The notes under the pieces are model-generated. The model was not told the origin of the DNA. It made no database searches and saw nothing but the letters and a program-made list of their open reading frames with translations. From NCBI GenBank assembly GCA_910589415.1, contig OU342637.1:42686162-42750161 (forward strand): a DNA stretch of 64,000 bases. Reading direction: 5' to 3'. Both the position numbers and the translations under genes were made by a program. Source of the DNA: Malachius bipustulatus. Taxonomy: Eukaryota > Arthropoda > Insecta > Coleoptera > Melyridae. Position 1 is the stretch's first letter; the number at the start of each line of letters is the position of its first letter. Below, one piece after another: positions 45,801 to 53,391 of this stretch.

Positions 45801-47244
45801 CAAATAATGATGCGCAAAGTAATACTATGTACAGTAATCGTAGGAAAACTATTTTTTATACCCCTATGTGATAAGGGTGGCCCACCCCAATTATTTTTTT
45901 TTTCTTACAAAATTTCCTCTTTCTATTTTTTATGATTTGGCATGAAAAAGTACATATAACCCTTTATTTTCACCCTTCTACCTCCAACCCCCTTTTTTTA
46001 ATAGCGATATTAGTACTGTAATAATCTTCAACTCTCATCAGTGGTAATAATCTAGAAATTAGGCGGGTAGGTGAGGTGGGGTAGATGAATAGGTGGACTA
46101 GGTGGGTGGATAGGTGGGTATGTGGGTAGGAGAGTAGGTGAATAGGTAGGTAGATAGGTACCTACCTACCCACCTACCCACCTATGCTCAATAAGAAATG
46201 GCAACACAACGTTTGCCGGGTCAGCTACTTTTAACACAATATTTTCTCTGAGTTTGCACTCCCGACATTCCCGTGCCCCCAGCAAAAGCCAACTATGCCT
46301 CCCCCTAGCTATTGCTCAGGACACACCTCTCATATGTCCTCACACCAATATATTTCAAAAATGTTTGGCTAGATTCAATAATCTTTTTGAACCCTTACCA
46401 GGATGCAACTTTTTCATAAGTAGTATTTAACAAAAAATGCTTACAACATTTATCTATAAATTCAAAACTTTTTTGCAGCTGTTGACTTCTTTAATCAAAT
46501 CAATATGTTGTATGGTACCATCACTGAATTTTGTACAGAAGAAAGTTGCCCTATTATGTCTGCTGGTCCGAAATATGAGTACCATTGGGCAGACGGACAT
46601 ACTGTCAAGAAACCAATAAAATGCTCTGCACCCAAATACATTGATTACTTAATGACATGGGTGCAAGATCAATTAGATGATGAAACGTTATTCCCTTCGA
46701 AAATAGGTAAGTCTTTGAGATATTCCATGTAGAGTGAGTATCTAATCAGTTGATCATTTTAAATTTCAGGGGTACCGTTTCCAAAAAACTTTCTCTCTAT
46801 CGCTAAGACAATACTTAAGAGACTTTTCAGAGTGTATGCCCACATATACCATCAGCATTTTAGTGAAGTAGTGCAATTAGGAGAAGAAGCCCACTTGAAC
46901 ACATCTTTCAAACATTTTATATTTTTTGTACAGGTTTGTAAATTTCGTTGTCACTTTGTCCACCTTTATGTCGTAGAATCGGTTAATCATAAACACATTT
47001 CTTTCAAGTTCTACTGAAGCTTACTTAAAAGATTATTTAAAAAATAATATTTATGTCACTGTCGGTTGATGTAGGGAGACGTATCTCCAAAAAACCTTAG
47101 TTTTGACGGAACCTTTTATGCATCAATAATTTTCTGCGTCGCTAAAAGTAAGTTATTTTGCAGGAATTCGTTTTGATAGAGAAACGAGAGCTGGCGCCTC
47201 TCCAGGAACTGATTGATAAACTGACAGCCAAAGAAACACGATGA
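30796..47244 (+). CDS. Mob1: MOB kinase activator 1 (mats), 5 exons
   Basis: Exons 30796-30809, 31003-31169, 46479-46706, 46770-46933 and 47164-47244 join to a 217-codon frame plus TGA. All four introns are GT-AG and phases match at every junction. MOB1 is the small adaptor that binds and activates NDR/LATS-class kinases (Warts, Tricornered) and is phosphorylated by Hippo/MST. The sequence has Thr12 and Thr35, the known MST target positions. It has the zinc ligands Cys79 and Cys84 (FCTEESC) and His161 and His166 (HIYHQH), all at canonical numbering. Length matches the family (216-219). The C-terminus ([13 protein letters not shown]...) departs mildly from the usual EFNLIDRREL. Intron 2 is 15,309 bp and nearly all transposons. 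The gene looks intact and functional. Confidence 0.97.
31003..31169 (+). CDS. Mob1: Mob1 exon 2 (residues 5-61)
   Basis: Acceptor CTGTTTTAG, then T completing Phe5 and [13 protein letters not shown]. The exon ends after the first base of codon 61 with donor GTAAGTAAG. It carries both Hippo/MST phosphothreonine positions. Confidence 0.95.
31206..31538. mobile_element. MITE with 8-bp target duplication, Mob1 intron 2
   Basis: Inverted ends start GGTGATTGTTGACATTAGCG and run for about 30 bp. An exact 8-bp duplication, TTTCATTT, lies at 31198-31205 and 31539-31546. It begins just 36 bp after the exon 2 donor. The 8-bp duplication suggests hAT or P-type mobilisation. No ORF. Confidence 0.85.
31547..32126. 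other. Intronic DNA with one arm of an interrupted inverted repeat
   Basis: A 23-bp perfect inverted match links 31771-31793 (ATTATTTACATCCGCGGCTC...) with 41693-41715 on the far side of the Pogo-like element. An 88-codon + frame at 31728 overlaps it and has no recognisable domain. This looks like one arm of an older element invaded by the Pogo-like transposon. Confidence 0.5.
32270..32446 (-). pseudogene. Pogo/Tigger-like transposase N-terminal HTH fragment
   Basis: The - strand frame reads [20 protein letters not shown], then [20 protein letters not shown] and IKSDWLEGK. This is the classic psq/CENP-B N-terminal helix-turn-helix: a K..I...E....V..LA.KY..GK..V..I...K..I pattern. The match stops near SIDTKKK and the frame then runs into unrelated residues. 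The second HTH_Tnp_Tc5 domain and the DDE domain are missing, so this cannot transpose. Its orientation puts the 5' side of the gene towards the interior of the Pogo-like element, where LINE insertions replaced it. Confidence 0.72.
32627..33213. mobile_element. MITE with 8-bp duplication in the LINE-A 3' UTR
   Basis: Inverted ends CATAGAGATAGAATAGAGAG (23 bp match) and a perfect 8-bp duplication GTTACAAG at 32619-32626 and 33214-33221. 587 bp, no ORF. Probably hAT-related. Confidence 0.88.
33400..35190 (-). pseudogene. LINE-A ORF2: reverse transcriptase and C-terminal region
   Basis: The main open block at 34013-35131 (372 codons) contains the RT fingers and palm: [57 protein letters not shown] and the catalytic YADD at about residue 270. 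After a frameshift near 34020 the frame continues as 33679-33981 ([19 protein letters not shown] thumb-like segment) and, beyond the 149-bp MITE, to a stop near 33410. Frameshifts upstream of 35131 separate it from the endonuclease. The motifs place it in the Jockey/CR1 group of non-LTR elements. It is a relic. Confidence 0.88.
33495..33643. mobile_element. 149-bp palindromic MITE, copy 1 (TGCCCGTATTC family)
   Basis: The element is nearly a perfect inverted repeat, starting YGCCCGTATTCACAAACG, with TTA at 33492-33494 and 33644-33646. It sits in the LINE-A ORF2 C-terminus. Removing it with one TTA joins [18 protein letters not shown] to a [19 protein letters not shown] frame without a shift. 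Other copies: 48116-48264 and 51510-51658. Confidence 0.92.
35409..36330 (-). pseudogene. LINE-A ORF2: apurinic-type endonuclease domain
   Basis: The - strand frame begins upstream of the first ATG as [14 protein letters not shown], the QN motif of APE-type LINE endonucleases. It continues with FLCVTEHWL (catalytic Glu), RGGAAVF and VICIYRIPE. The open block is 35925-36293, and a decayed continuation is recognisable around 35409-35654 ([19 protein letters not shown]). Several stops and frameshifts fall between 35670 and 35925. The domain nicks target DNA for target-primed reverse transcription in intact elements. Confidence 0.8.
36486..37686 (+). mobile_element. LINE-B: 5'-truncated non-LTR element inserted in LINE-A ORF1
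   Basis: A + strand LINE 3' half: reverse transcriptase from the [14 protein letters not shown] motif onward, a short 3' UTR, and a (TTA)n tail at 37660-37686. It splits LINE-A ORF1 between NNSAF and FPTEEL. A small inverted duplication near its 5' junction (ACCCATATACCTCTAATA at 36487 versus TATGGGTATTAGAGGTA at 36507) is a common scar of target-primed integration. Confidence 0.85.
36508..37543 (+). pseudogene. LINE-B reverse transcriptase (C-terminal half)
   Basis: The 279-codon frame at 36508-37347 carries [20 protein letters not shown] (RT block 4), LLYADD (catalytic palm, about residue 74), [11 protein letters not shown], and [20 protein letters not shown] frameshift near 37330 moves the frame to 37289-37546, which ends [20 protein letters not shown] and a stop. 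The N-terminal RT fingers and the endonuclease are absent because of 5' truncation. Codon use is strikingly AT-rich (many Asn, Lys, Ile), unlike LINE-C. Jockey/CR1-like. Confidence 0.87.
38830..41065 (+). mobile_element. LINE-C: 5'-truncated non-LTR element
   Basis: A + strand LINE begins within the endonuclease-RT linker, runs through RT and the C-terminal region, and has a ~250-bp 3' UTR ending TTGGGCAATAAAGACTTATT with a (TTA)n tail (41032-41060). It abuts the 5' end of LINE-A and lies inside the Pogo-like element. Confidence 0.85.
38864..40790 (+). pseudogene. LINE-C ORF2 (linker, reverse transcriptase, C-terminus)
   Basis: The frame at 38864-39424 includes the post-endonuclease linker [20 protein letters not shown] and [24 protein letters not shown] residues. 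39501-39695 has [15 protein letters not shown] and [14 protein letters not shown]. 39682-40194 has [41 protein letters not shown] and a FADD palm motif. 40201-40404 and 40401-40790 carry the C-terminal [20 protein letters not shown] and [14 protein letters not shown] segments. Four frameshifts or stops separate the blocks, so it is dead. FADD in place of YADD is common in one insect LINE lineage. Confidence 0.87.
41516..41815. other. Right arm of the element invaded by the Pogo-like transposon
   Basis: Contains the 23-bp inverted partner (41693-41715) of 31771-31793. It also contains an ~85-bp segment (41632-41717, with CTCCTATTTCGCTCCTCGG) that recurs in direct orientation at 61923-62010. 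No gene. Confidence 0.5.
41632..41717 (+). repeat. Dispersed ~85-bp repeat, copy 1
   Basis: It shares CTATTTCGCTCCTCGGTCCC, the following GAAAAAATTGATG and CGCGGATGTAAA blocks with 61923-62010. The shared edges look like element termini. Confidence 0.7.
41815..42330 (-). repeat. Possible solo LTR or LTR fragment
   Basis: A GC-richer island (CCCCGGGTCAGAACTTTCC, GCGCGACCGACGAAACC) sits in AT-rich surroundings. On the - strand it leads to a GTTAAATAAATTGGATG segment that resembles the polyadenylation region of Gypsy LTRs, near TGGGAACACAGAG. No second copy or clear target duplication is in the window, so boundaries and identity are uncertain. Confidence 0.3.
42548..42860. mobile_element. Half foldback element (single arm)
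   Basis: It starts ACACAGGGTGAGTCCCC and contains a second step ATACAGGTGGCCC. It also contains the GAGTTATAAACAAATGAAAA block (42813) shared with FB-1 and FB-2. The mirror arm is absent. It stops near 42860, before the LINE RT fragment. Confidence 0.6.
42861..43061. other. AT-rich spacer
   Basis: Nothing recognised between the half foldback and the LINE-D fragment. It may be a decayed LINE-D 3' portion. Confidence 0.4.
43062..43700 (-). pseudogene. LINE-D reverse transcriptase fragment
   Basis: The - strand frame extends upstream of its first ATG as [19 protein letters not shown] and [15 protein letters not shown]. It then runs through [53 protein letters not shown] and [20 protein letters not shown], and ends at about residue 177 before the palm YADD block. 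The EQAGFR and AYDTVWK motifs mark a different LINE lineage (RTE-like) from LINE-A to -C. It is truncated on both sides: the 3' part is lost and the 5' side abuts a transposase relic near 43790. Confidence 0.8.
43798..44507 (+). pseudogene. Mariner-superfamily transposase relic with internal deletion
   Basis: A + frame starts [20 protein letters not shown], a helix-turn-helix, then [11 protein letters not shown] and the first catalytic block [11 protein letters not shown] (Asp). A stop or frameshift near 44085 is followed by [14 protein letters not shown]. About 50 residues normally present between the WCG and NVRQN motifs are missing. The second Asp is in [13 protein letters not shown] and the third acidic residue is in [16 protein letters not shown], 36 residues after it. 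This QDGAPPH...[13 protein letters not shown] pattern belongs to a Tc1/mariner-superfamily branch common in insects. It is inactive because of the frameshift and deletion. Confidence 0.82.
44508..45195. other. Intronic spacer with a possible - strand SINE-like block
   Basis: Mostly unassigned. On the - strand near 44855-44750 an AGGTTCGATCTCCGAATGGC block resembles a Pol III B box, followed by GGCGCCGAGAAGATAAGAGG. No convincing A box or target duplication was found, so this is only a hint of a truncated SINE. Confidence 0.3.
45200..45612. mobile_element. Half foldback element ending in ACACCCTGTA
   Basis: Single arm with two inward steps, GCCACCCTGTATCTG (45496) and GAGACACCCTGTACAT (45600), the complement of the TACAGGGTG foldback terminus. 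No opposite arm nearby. Confidence 0.5.
45613..46470. other. Distal part of Mob1 intron 2, with a TAGG microsatellite
   Basis: No gene. Mostly simple AT-rich DNA, with a (GTGGGTA/GTAGGTA)n tract at 46060-46190 that turns into its own complement (TAGGTACCTACCTACCC) at 46155-46185. Confidence 0.6.
46060..46190. repeat. (TAGGTGGG)n microsatellite with palindromic end
   Basis: Degenerate TAGGTGG/TAGGTAGG units for about 95 bp, then GATAGGTACCTACCTACCCA, which can pair back on the array. Confidence 0.85.
46479..46706 (+). CDS. Mob1: Mob1 exon 3 (residues 61-137)
   Basis: Acceptor TTTTTTGCAG, frame [19 protein letters not shown] onward, donor GTAAGTC. It encodes the Cys79/Cys84 zinc ligands and the strongly conserved [20 protein letters not shown] segment. 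Confidence 0.96.
46770..46933 (+). CDS. Mob1: Mob1 exon 4 (residues 137-191)
   Basis: Acceptor AAATTTCAG, frame [19 protein letters not shown] onward, including the HIYHQH zinc-binding histidines and [12 protein letters not shown]. The donor is GTTTGTAAA. Upstream intron 3 is only 63 bp. Confidence 0.96.
47164..47244 (+). CDS. Mob1: Mob1 exon 5 (residues 192-217, stop)
   Basis: Acceptor TTATTTTGCAG, then 26 codons ending LTAKETR and TGA at 47242-47244. It encodes the C-terminal helix of the MOB fold. Confidence 0.94.
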   Translation, partial: EFVLIEKRELAPLQELIDKLTAKETR

Positions 47245-48115
47245 GTAAGGAGTGTTGCCAAAGCAACGGATGTACAATAGCAGGTTTCCACTGTTGCATT
47301 TACTTCGCTTTTTGATCAACGCCTTATTTATTATAATAGCTCGTGTAAATTCAAGAGCATCTGCTTACATAATTATTTTATATCATATGTTTTAAATAAT
47401 GTTCGTCTATTTTTGGATGAAAGCTGAATAGTTCAGTGCAATAAGAAGAATTTATTATTTTATAGGTTAGGAAGTATCAAAGTCTATTAGTATTTAGCAG
47501 GAGCCTGCTTTTATTTGTGAGTAGCTACAGGTTCAGGAAAATATTATGCTTAGAATATTTTCAACTAGGAATCCAAACATTCACCTAATTTGTTAATAAT
47601 CAATTCTTAATGATATAAAAGGGTAAGGCCCTTATTTTGTAAGCCTTTATATCGATCGTGACTAAATCGTTTCTAAGAAAAAGCCTTTCCATTGATGATT
47701 GCCTACCATAACGATGTATTTTAGGAATGATAACATGAAAAGTAAGCCCATAAAACTAATATTTTGTCAAGAAAAGTGGAACAGCTCTGTGAACTTATCA
47801 AACTTCTACCTTCTAATAATAATAAGAAAAAATGCTGTATATATTTTTCATATCGTTTCACTCAAAAATAGACAAAGCTTAGATCCTACGTTTTAGTTTT
47901 ATCCAACATAATCAAAAGATCTCTCTTTAATCATACCTCGAGTGACGAGTCTGTTTTATTACTTTTTTAACTCATATTTATTTTCTGTTTGCAATTTGCA
48001 GTTTATGTTTTTTGTCGCACTTGTTTACAGGGTCCTCGTGTATGTTTAATTACACGAATTTTTGTATTGCATACTGTATTTTTATGTCACAAATAAAGTC
48101 ATTTAAAAACATTTA
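47245..48115 (+). other. Mob1: Probable Mob1 3' UTR
   Basis: No ORF of note. An AATAAA at 48092-48097 is the best polyadenylation signal in the stretch, and a MITE begins at 48116, right where cleavage would be expected. The exact transcript end cannot be read from DNA. Confidence 0.5.
48092..48097 (+). terminator. Candidate Mob1 polyadenylation signal AATAAA
   Basis: Canonical hexamer about 850 bp past the stop codon, with no other strong hexamer in a comparable position. Confidence 0.45.
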
Positions 48116-48264
48116 TGCCCGTATTCACAAACGATAATTTCCTAAATAATTACGTAATTAATTAAATGAGTGAGATTGAGATATGCAGTTTTTTTGCAAT
48201 AGAATGAGATGGGGATAATTGATTACGTAATTATTTAGGAAATTATCGTTTGTGAATAGGGGCA
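48116..48264. mobile_element. 149-bp palindromic MITE, copy 2
   Basis: Same family and exactly the same length as 33495-33643, with TTA at 48113-48115 and 48265-48267. It begins 18 bp after the candidate Mob1 AATAAA. PIF/Harbinger-type MITEs use TWA triplets, which fits the TTA. Confidence 0.92.
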
Positions 48265-48340
48265 TTAGAATCATATTCTTTAAATGGAAGCAATTTATAG
48301 TTTTCGTGTGTGATGTATTAATTTATAAAGGAACTAAGAG

Positions 48341-48509
48341 TGTACGGCGCAAGCGAGAACGTTATCAAAAGCCTGTGCCGGCGAGAGACAGTAATGGGGG
48401 GCAGTCATGGTTATCTTAAGAGGGGTACCTACAGAATGTAATTATTTTCCAATAAAATAAATGGTGTCATAATTATATCCAGAGGGTGTGATTTATTCGC
48501 AACATTACA
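48341..48509 (+). repeat. Short 5' LTR of a Mag-like Gypsy element
   Basis: It starts TGTACGGCGCAAGCGAGAAC, has AATAAAATAAA near 48455, and ends CGCAACATTACA. TGGCGACGAGG follows (48511), a standard Gypsy primer-binding site. About 170 bp, the short LTR size usual for the Mag group. The left boundary is chosen by the TG rule. Confidence 0.65.
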
Positions 48510-48632
48510 CTGGCGACGAGGTAAAAAGAAATTAGCGGGAGTGATGTAAACTCAGAAATCTGCAAGGTACCTACCTATACATTTTTATAGTGCATCGTGA
48601 TTGTGAATCGAACAGTTCAGTGAGAGTTTAAA

Positions 48633-48920
48633 ATGGCTACACCGACTGATACGCTAATCGGCCACTTGAGAGAATTCGACCCTGCAAATTCAGACTGGTC
48701 GATTTATAATGAGCGGTTGGCCAGTTATTTCGTAGCAAATGGCATCACAGATGATAATTGGCAAGGCGCGATACTGTTGAACGTTTTAAGTGAAGAAGCG
48801 TATAAACTTTTATATAATTTATGCCTTCCATCCGAACCAGAAAGTAAAAAATTTTCCGAAATAATACCATTGTTGTTGAAAACGGGTGTTGAATTAGATG
48901 AAACTGGTATCGAGGTGTAG
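48633..48920 (+). pseudogene. Mag-like Gypsy gag, 5' fragment
   Basis: It starts with an ATG 120 bp after the primer-binding site. MATPTDTLIGHLREFDPANS, DWSIYNERLASYFVANGI and ILLNVLSEEAYKLLYNLCLP match the N-terminal third of Gag in the Mag/K02A2.6-type Gypsy lineage (pattern FD....W..Y.ERL..YF..N.I). About 80 codons in, the homology stops and the frame ends at IEV. Capsid, zinc knuckle and all of pol are absent. The fragment lies between the Mob1 3' end and the next Gypsy element's LTR. Confidence 0.78.
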
Positions 48921-48999
48921 GTAAAAATTAGGCCTATCACATAGAGTAATAATTGGTGAACCTGATAAATTGCATACTTGAGTGAAAAGACTGTTATAT

Positions 49000-50690
49000 T
49001 GTTACGGGTCTCACAATCATAAAATCACCACCACTAAAGTCTGCAAATTCCTTTATTGACTAACACAAGTAGATACAACTTATAACTTCTAAATCTAAAT
49101 AATCAATAAACACAGCTGTCCTCTTGTCTCCACTCACAGATACATACTACACCACTTGTCTATTCTAAACAATTCCATTTTAATGTCCCGCCCCGGATAA
49201 CTTTTGTCAGTGACCTTGAATCAAAAATTGTTTGGTACAAAAGTTGTACAACTTGGAGGGGGACATTCGATGGCACTAATACTTTTGACCTTGGGTACAA
49301 GGTTCAAGGTCATTCAAGGTCAACTTTGCTTTTTTAAATGGAACTTCCTATGTTTGACATCGGCAATCGATTGCGCGTGAAAAAATATGAGACTTGTCTG
49401 AAACTTTTTTTCTGAAAATGCAAATTTTCTCGATTAATTTAGCCTTCAAATTTGAAAATTTTTGAATTTTCAACTCGAGAATGGCGAGGTTTAGAAGAGA
49501 ACCACAAGTTAGATTTTTCATCAAGAAAAGTTTAATTATTCCTTTGGTACAAGCAGCTCAAAATTAACAATTTTTCATCAAGAAAAGTTTAATTAAGTAT
49601 TCCTTTGGTACAAGCAGCTCAAAATTAACAATTTTCCATCAAGAAAAGTTTAATTTTTCATTCGGTACAAATAGCTCAAAATTAACGAAAACTCTGTTCT
49701 TAGCGCCTGTGTTCAAAGAGTTCACCATTCACTTGGATACATCCATGAATTCGATGACGGAAGCTATCTTGAGCATTTCGAACCATTTCTCCAGGAACAT
49801 TATTGAATGCGAGACGAATTCTCGGCCTCATATCAGTTTTTTTGGGATAAGGAATGGGGCACAAATTTTGAAATTTTCAATTTTAACGTTTGGAAAAAAT
49901 GCAATAATGCAAATTTCGTTGCACCGATAAGTGCATCGAAAAATTTCAAGAAAATTCGTGAAGGTTAATTCCTTGCGCAAATCCAAGCACTTTTTGTCTC
50001 TTGCGGGTTTTATTAGAAAGCCACCATTCTCTAGTTAAAAATTCACAAAGCTTAAAAATTTTTAATTTTGGCAGCTGCATAAGTCGATTAAATTTGCGTT
50101 TCCAGAAAAAAAGTTTCAGACAAAAGTTTCATATTTTTTCACGCGCAATCGATTGCCGATGTCAAAAATGGGAAGTTCCATTTAAAAAAACAAAGTTGAC
50201 CTTGAATGACCTTGAACCTTGTACCCAAGGTCAAAAGTATTAGTGCCATCGAATGTCCCCCTCCAAGTTGTACAACTTTTGTACCAAACAATTTTTGATT
50301 CAAGGTCACTGACAAAAGTTATCCGGGGTGGGACATTAAAATGGGACAGCCTGTATCACTATTGGCTTCCTTACTTCAGACTTCACTGCACTTCTACTTG
50401 CAGTAACTACTGCTCTGTCTTCCTTACTATACTTCATCTTTCACTTTCACGTGTTCCACTTTTATAGCATGGCCATGGATTCTGGAAATGTCAGATTGTT
50501 CGGCGAGACCATTCTAGTACTTAATAGAACTCACAATTGTCCGTCAATGTGTCATGCGTCGAATTGTAGCGAAACTGTCATTGTCTTTAATGGGCCAAAC
50601 CATTACAAAAAAAATGTAAACAAACAAAATGGTGAAACTGGAGTTTCTAAGAAACAACTAATAGAATTTTTCGAGAGTTGTCTCGTTATA
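49000..50690 (-). repeat. 3' LTR of the defective Gypsy element, split by a palindrome
   Basis: The + strand end is TGTTACGGGTCTCAC. The other end reads, on the - strand, TATAACGAGACAACTC, apparently TG changed to TA, just after a GAAGGGGGCAG polypurine tract (50691-50702). Without the inserted palindrome the LTR is about 0.5 kb. A GTCAATAAAGG polyadenylation-like signal lies near 49055 on the - strand. Confidence 0.7.
49173..50355. mobile_element. Palindromic foldback inside the Gypsy LTR
   Basis: The arms CCATTTTAATGTCCCRCCCC and the following GGATAACTTTTGTCAGTGACC are inverted at 50310-50350. The right end continues to GACAGCCTGTA, the TACAGGxTG type. The left terminus has lost the last few bases. 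A ~60-bp tandem triplet (TTTTCATCAAGAAAAGTTTA...CAGCTCAAAATTAAC) lies at 49510-49685. ORFs at 49709-50467 are shadows of the inverted arms. Confidence 0.85.
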
Positions 50691-50825
50691 CTGCCCCCTT
50701 CTATTTTCGAGCGTCTCGCTCGAACGAACTTATTCGCTGTCTCCACAGTAGGGTGCCAGACGATTCAGGTGGACTGTCTTCATATTGCACTTGGGGGCTC
50801 CGCTTCGTTGGATGGGGACGGTGCA
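50691..50825 (-). pseudogene. Gypsy integrase C-terminal tail beyond the foldback
   Basis: Reading on from the interrupted integrase frame across the TGCA duplication gives VVVHRPHPTKRSP and about 30 more codons, to a stop next to the polypurine tract. The tail of a Gypsy pol normally ends shortly before the polypurine tract, so the arrangement is as expected. Confidence 0.65.
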
Positions 50826-51509
50826 TTATAGCTCACTCCGATTTTTGGATTTTTTTTGCATGAGTCGTTAATTTACGTTCAATTTAGATGATATCTTGAA
50901 AAAAAATTGCGAACCGTTAATAAAATATCGAGAAAATTGAGTTTGAAATATCGCAAAATTGCCCAAAAATGACACTTCATGTCCAGTTAAATTCACTAAA
51001 CTGACAGATTCGTAGAACTCACGATACACATATACACGGTATGCCGATAGCGTTTTCTATTTTGGTCAACTACTGCGCAATGACGTCACGTGGATCAGAT
51101 ATTACACATGGAGATTGCTCATATCTATTTTATTGTTACAAATAAGTAAATAATTTTTTGTACACATTGCTTTTATGGCTATTTCTGATATTGGGGTAAA
51201 GGTGGAGGAGGAGATTTATGCTATATTTAATCATTTATTTATTTATTTATTTTTATTTATTTATTCTAATTTCAACAGGGCAAGCCCCATACAATGAAAT
51301 AATAACTTTTCATATGAAGTGCTTACAAATTCATGACTTGTTCAAATCGAATACAGGTGTTTTGCAATTTAATTATTCATATTTTAACAATAACTTTGAG
51401 AGTTTTTTCATACAATATAAAGAAGAGTTATGCAAATCAAACCAAGCAGTATTTTCGTTACAAAGCTCAGACAACCTATAGACAATCGACTTCCCCTGTC
51501 CCATTCTAA

Positions 51510-51658
51510 TGCCCGTATTCACAAACGATAATTTCCTAAATAATTACGTAATTATTTAAATGAGTGAGATGGAGATATGCAGTTTTTTTGCAATAGAATG
51601 AGATGGGGATAATTGATTACGTAATTATTTAGGAAATTATCGTTTGTGAATACGGGCG
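51510..51658. mobile_element. 149-bp palindromic MITE, copy 3
   Basis: Same family and length as 33495 and 48116. The flanks are TAA (51507-51509) and TTA (51659-51661), so one copy of the duplication has mutated. It sits in the LINE-E ORF2 C-terminus after YYFLIPTL. Excision restores a frame that continues RMGQGKSIVYRLSELC. Confidence 0.9.
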
Positions 51659-52648
51659 TTAGTGTTGGAATTAAAAAATAGTAACTGTTATGCCTTAAAG
51701 TTCTAGGAGGACAGTAAAAGTCGAAATGCCCAAGTACATCTGGACAATCAATGAGATTGTTATGTAATTTGAATGCAAATATAATATCGGCTCTATTTCT
51801 GGCAGACTCTAAAGTAGAAATTTGGAATAATTTATAAGTTGAAGAAAAATCGTGATCAGTATGATGTGTCAGTGTATCAGTGAAATGAAGTGCATTTCCA
51901 GTTTTGAATGCCGCATAACGTAAAAACAAAGTATTTAAAGATTCTAACTTTTTTATGTCACCTCTCTCACTTGGTCTCCAGATCGTCGAGGCGTACATCA
52001 GTTTTGAGTAAATATAAGCAAAATATATACTGCGGAAAGTACTTATAGATCTAAATTTAAAAGAAAACCTCTTAACAAAGTAGATTTTTTTACGAACGTT
52101 AATATCCAGGTAGTCAATATGAAACTTAAAAGAAAGCTTAGAATCAAAGACAACTCCCAAGTCCCTAATATGATCAACTCTCTCCAATATATTCCCTCCA
52201 AGAAAATAATCGTAAATAGGCTGATGGGATTTACCAAATCTAATGGTGAAGCACTTTTTTTGTATTACACTGAAGTCCATTAAGATTGCACCACCTTTCA
52301 AAGGAGTTAATATCTAGTTGAAGGTTCATAGCATCGGTTGATGACTCGATAGACTTAAAAATTTTTGTATCGTCTGCAAAAAGAGAGATCTCACAATATT
52401 TGATGCAATATACTATATCATTAATGAAAATTAAAAATAATAAAGGGCCCATATGTGTTCCTTGGCCAACTCCTGAAAGAACTTCAATAGTAGTTGATAT
52501 GTAGTTTTTTATTTTAACCATTTGTTGGCGTCCATTTAAGAAGGATTCAAACCAAACTAAGAGATTGCCAAAAACACCAAAAGCCTCCAATTTTTTTAGC
52601 AATAAATTAAAATTGACGAGATCAAAATGCTCTTGTAAAGTCTATATA

Positions 52649-53391
52649 CCGTGTGTCCCCGGATAGGTGAAACGACTCTTATAAAAGACAAAAAATTTTT
52701 GATTTTAATTTTATTTTTTTGGGGTTCAGCTCTGCTTGGTTAAAGAGTAATTTCTAACAAAATTTTAGTTTTGAAAAATCAAGCATGCCCTGGAAATTAA
52801 AAAAAAAAACATTTTTCTGTGGAGTAAAGTGCCTTCTATGTGGCAAATACGAAAAAATGTTATTTGAAAAAGTTGTTCAGAATCAAAATTTAGGTCCGTA
52901 TACCAAATTTCAAAATCATAGGCAACTTTGATCTTTTACATTTACTTTTATGTTTATTTCACAAATCAAAGAATTTCATTTGTAACAAAGACTGATGTTG
53001 ACAGATTGCTATTGCTATGGATACAATTTGGTTTTTCCATGGCAGTCTTTGTTACAAAATGAAATTCTTTGATTTGTGAGATAAAACATAAAAGTAAATG
53101 TAAAAAATAAAAGTTGACCTATGATTTTGAAATTTGGTATAGGGACCTAAATGTTGATTCTGAACAACTTTTTCAAATAACATTTTGTCATATTTGCCAC
53201 ATAAAAGGCACTTTACTCAACAGAAAAACCGGTTTCTTTGAAATTTCGAAGGAATGCTTGATTTTTAAAAACTAAAATTTTGTTAGAAATTACTCTTTAA
53301 CCAAGCAGGGCTGAACCCCAAAAAATTAAAATTAAAATCAAAAAATTTTTGTCTTTTATAAGAGTCGTTTCACCTATCCGGGGACACACGG
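52649..53391. mobile_element. 743-bp palindromic element in the LINE-E RT palm
   Basis: The ends CCGTGTGTCCCCGGATAGGT are almost perfectly inverted over the whole length, with TA at 52647-52648 and 53392-53393. It interrupts the RT motif that contains the first catalytic Asp. Removing it plus one TA gives codons for DSIYIDF in frame. A mariner-type TA duplication is the simplest reading. No ORF. Confidence 0.92.

Noticed and set aside
49709..50467. Chain of + ORFs (73-82 codons) in the Gypsy LTR
   Set aside because: They fall within the inverted arms of the 49173-50355 palindrome and have no domains.
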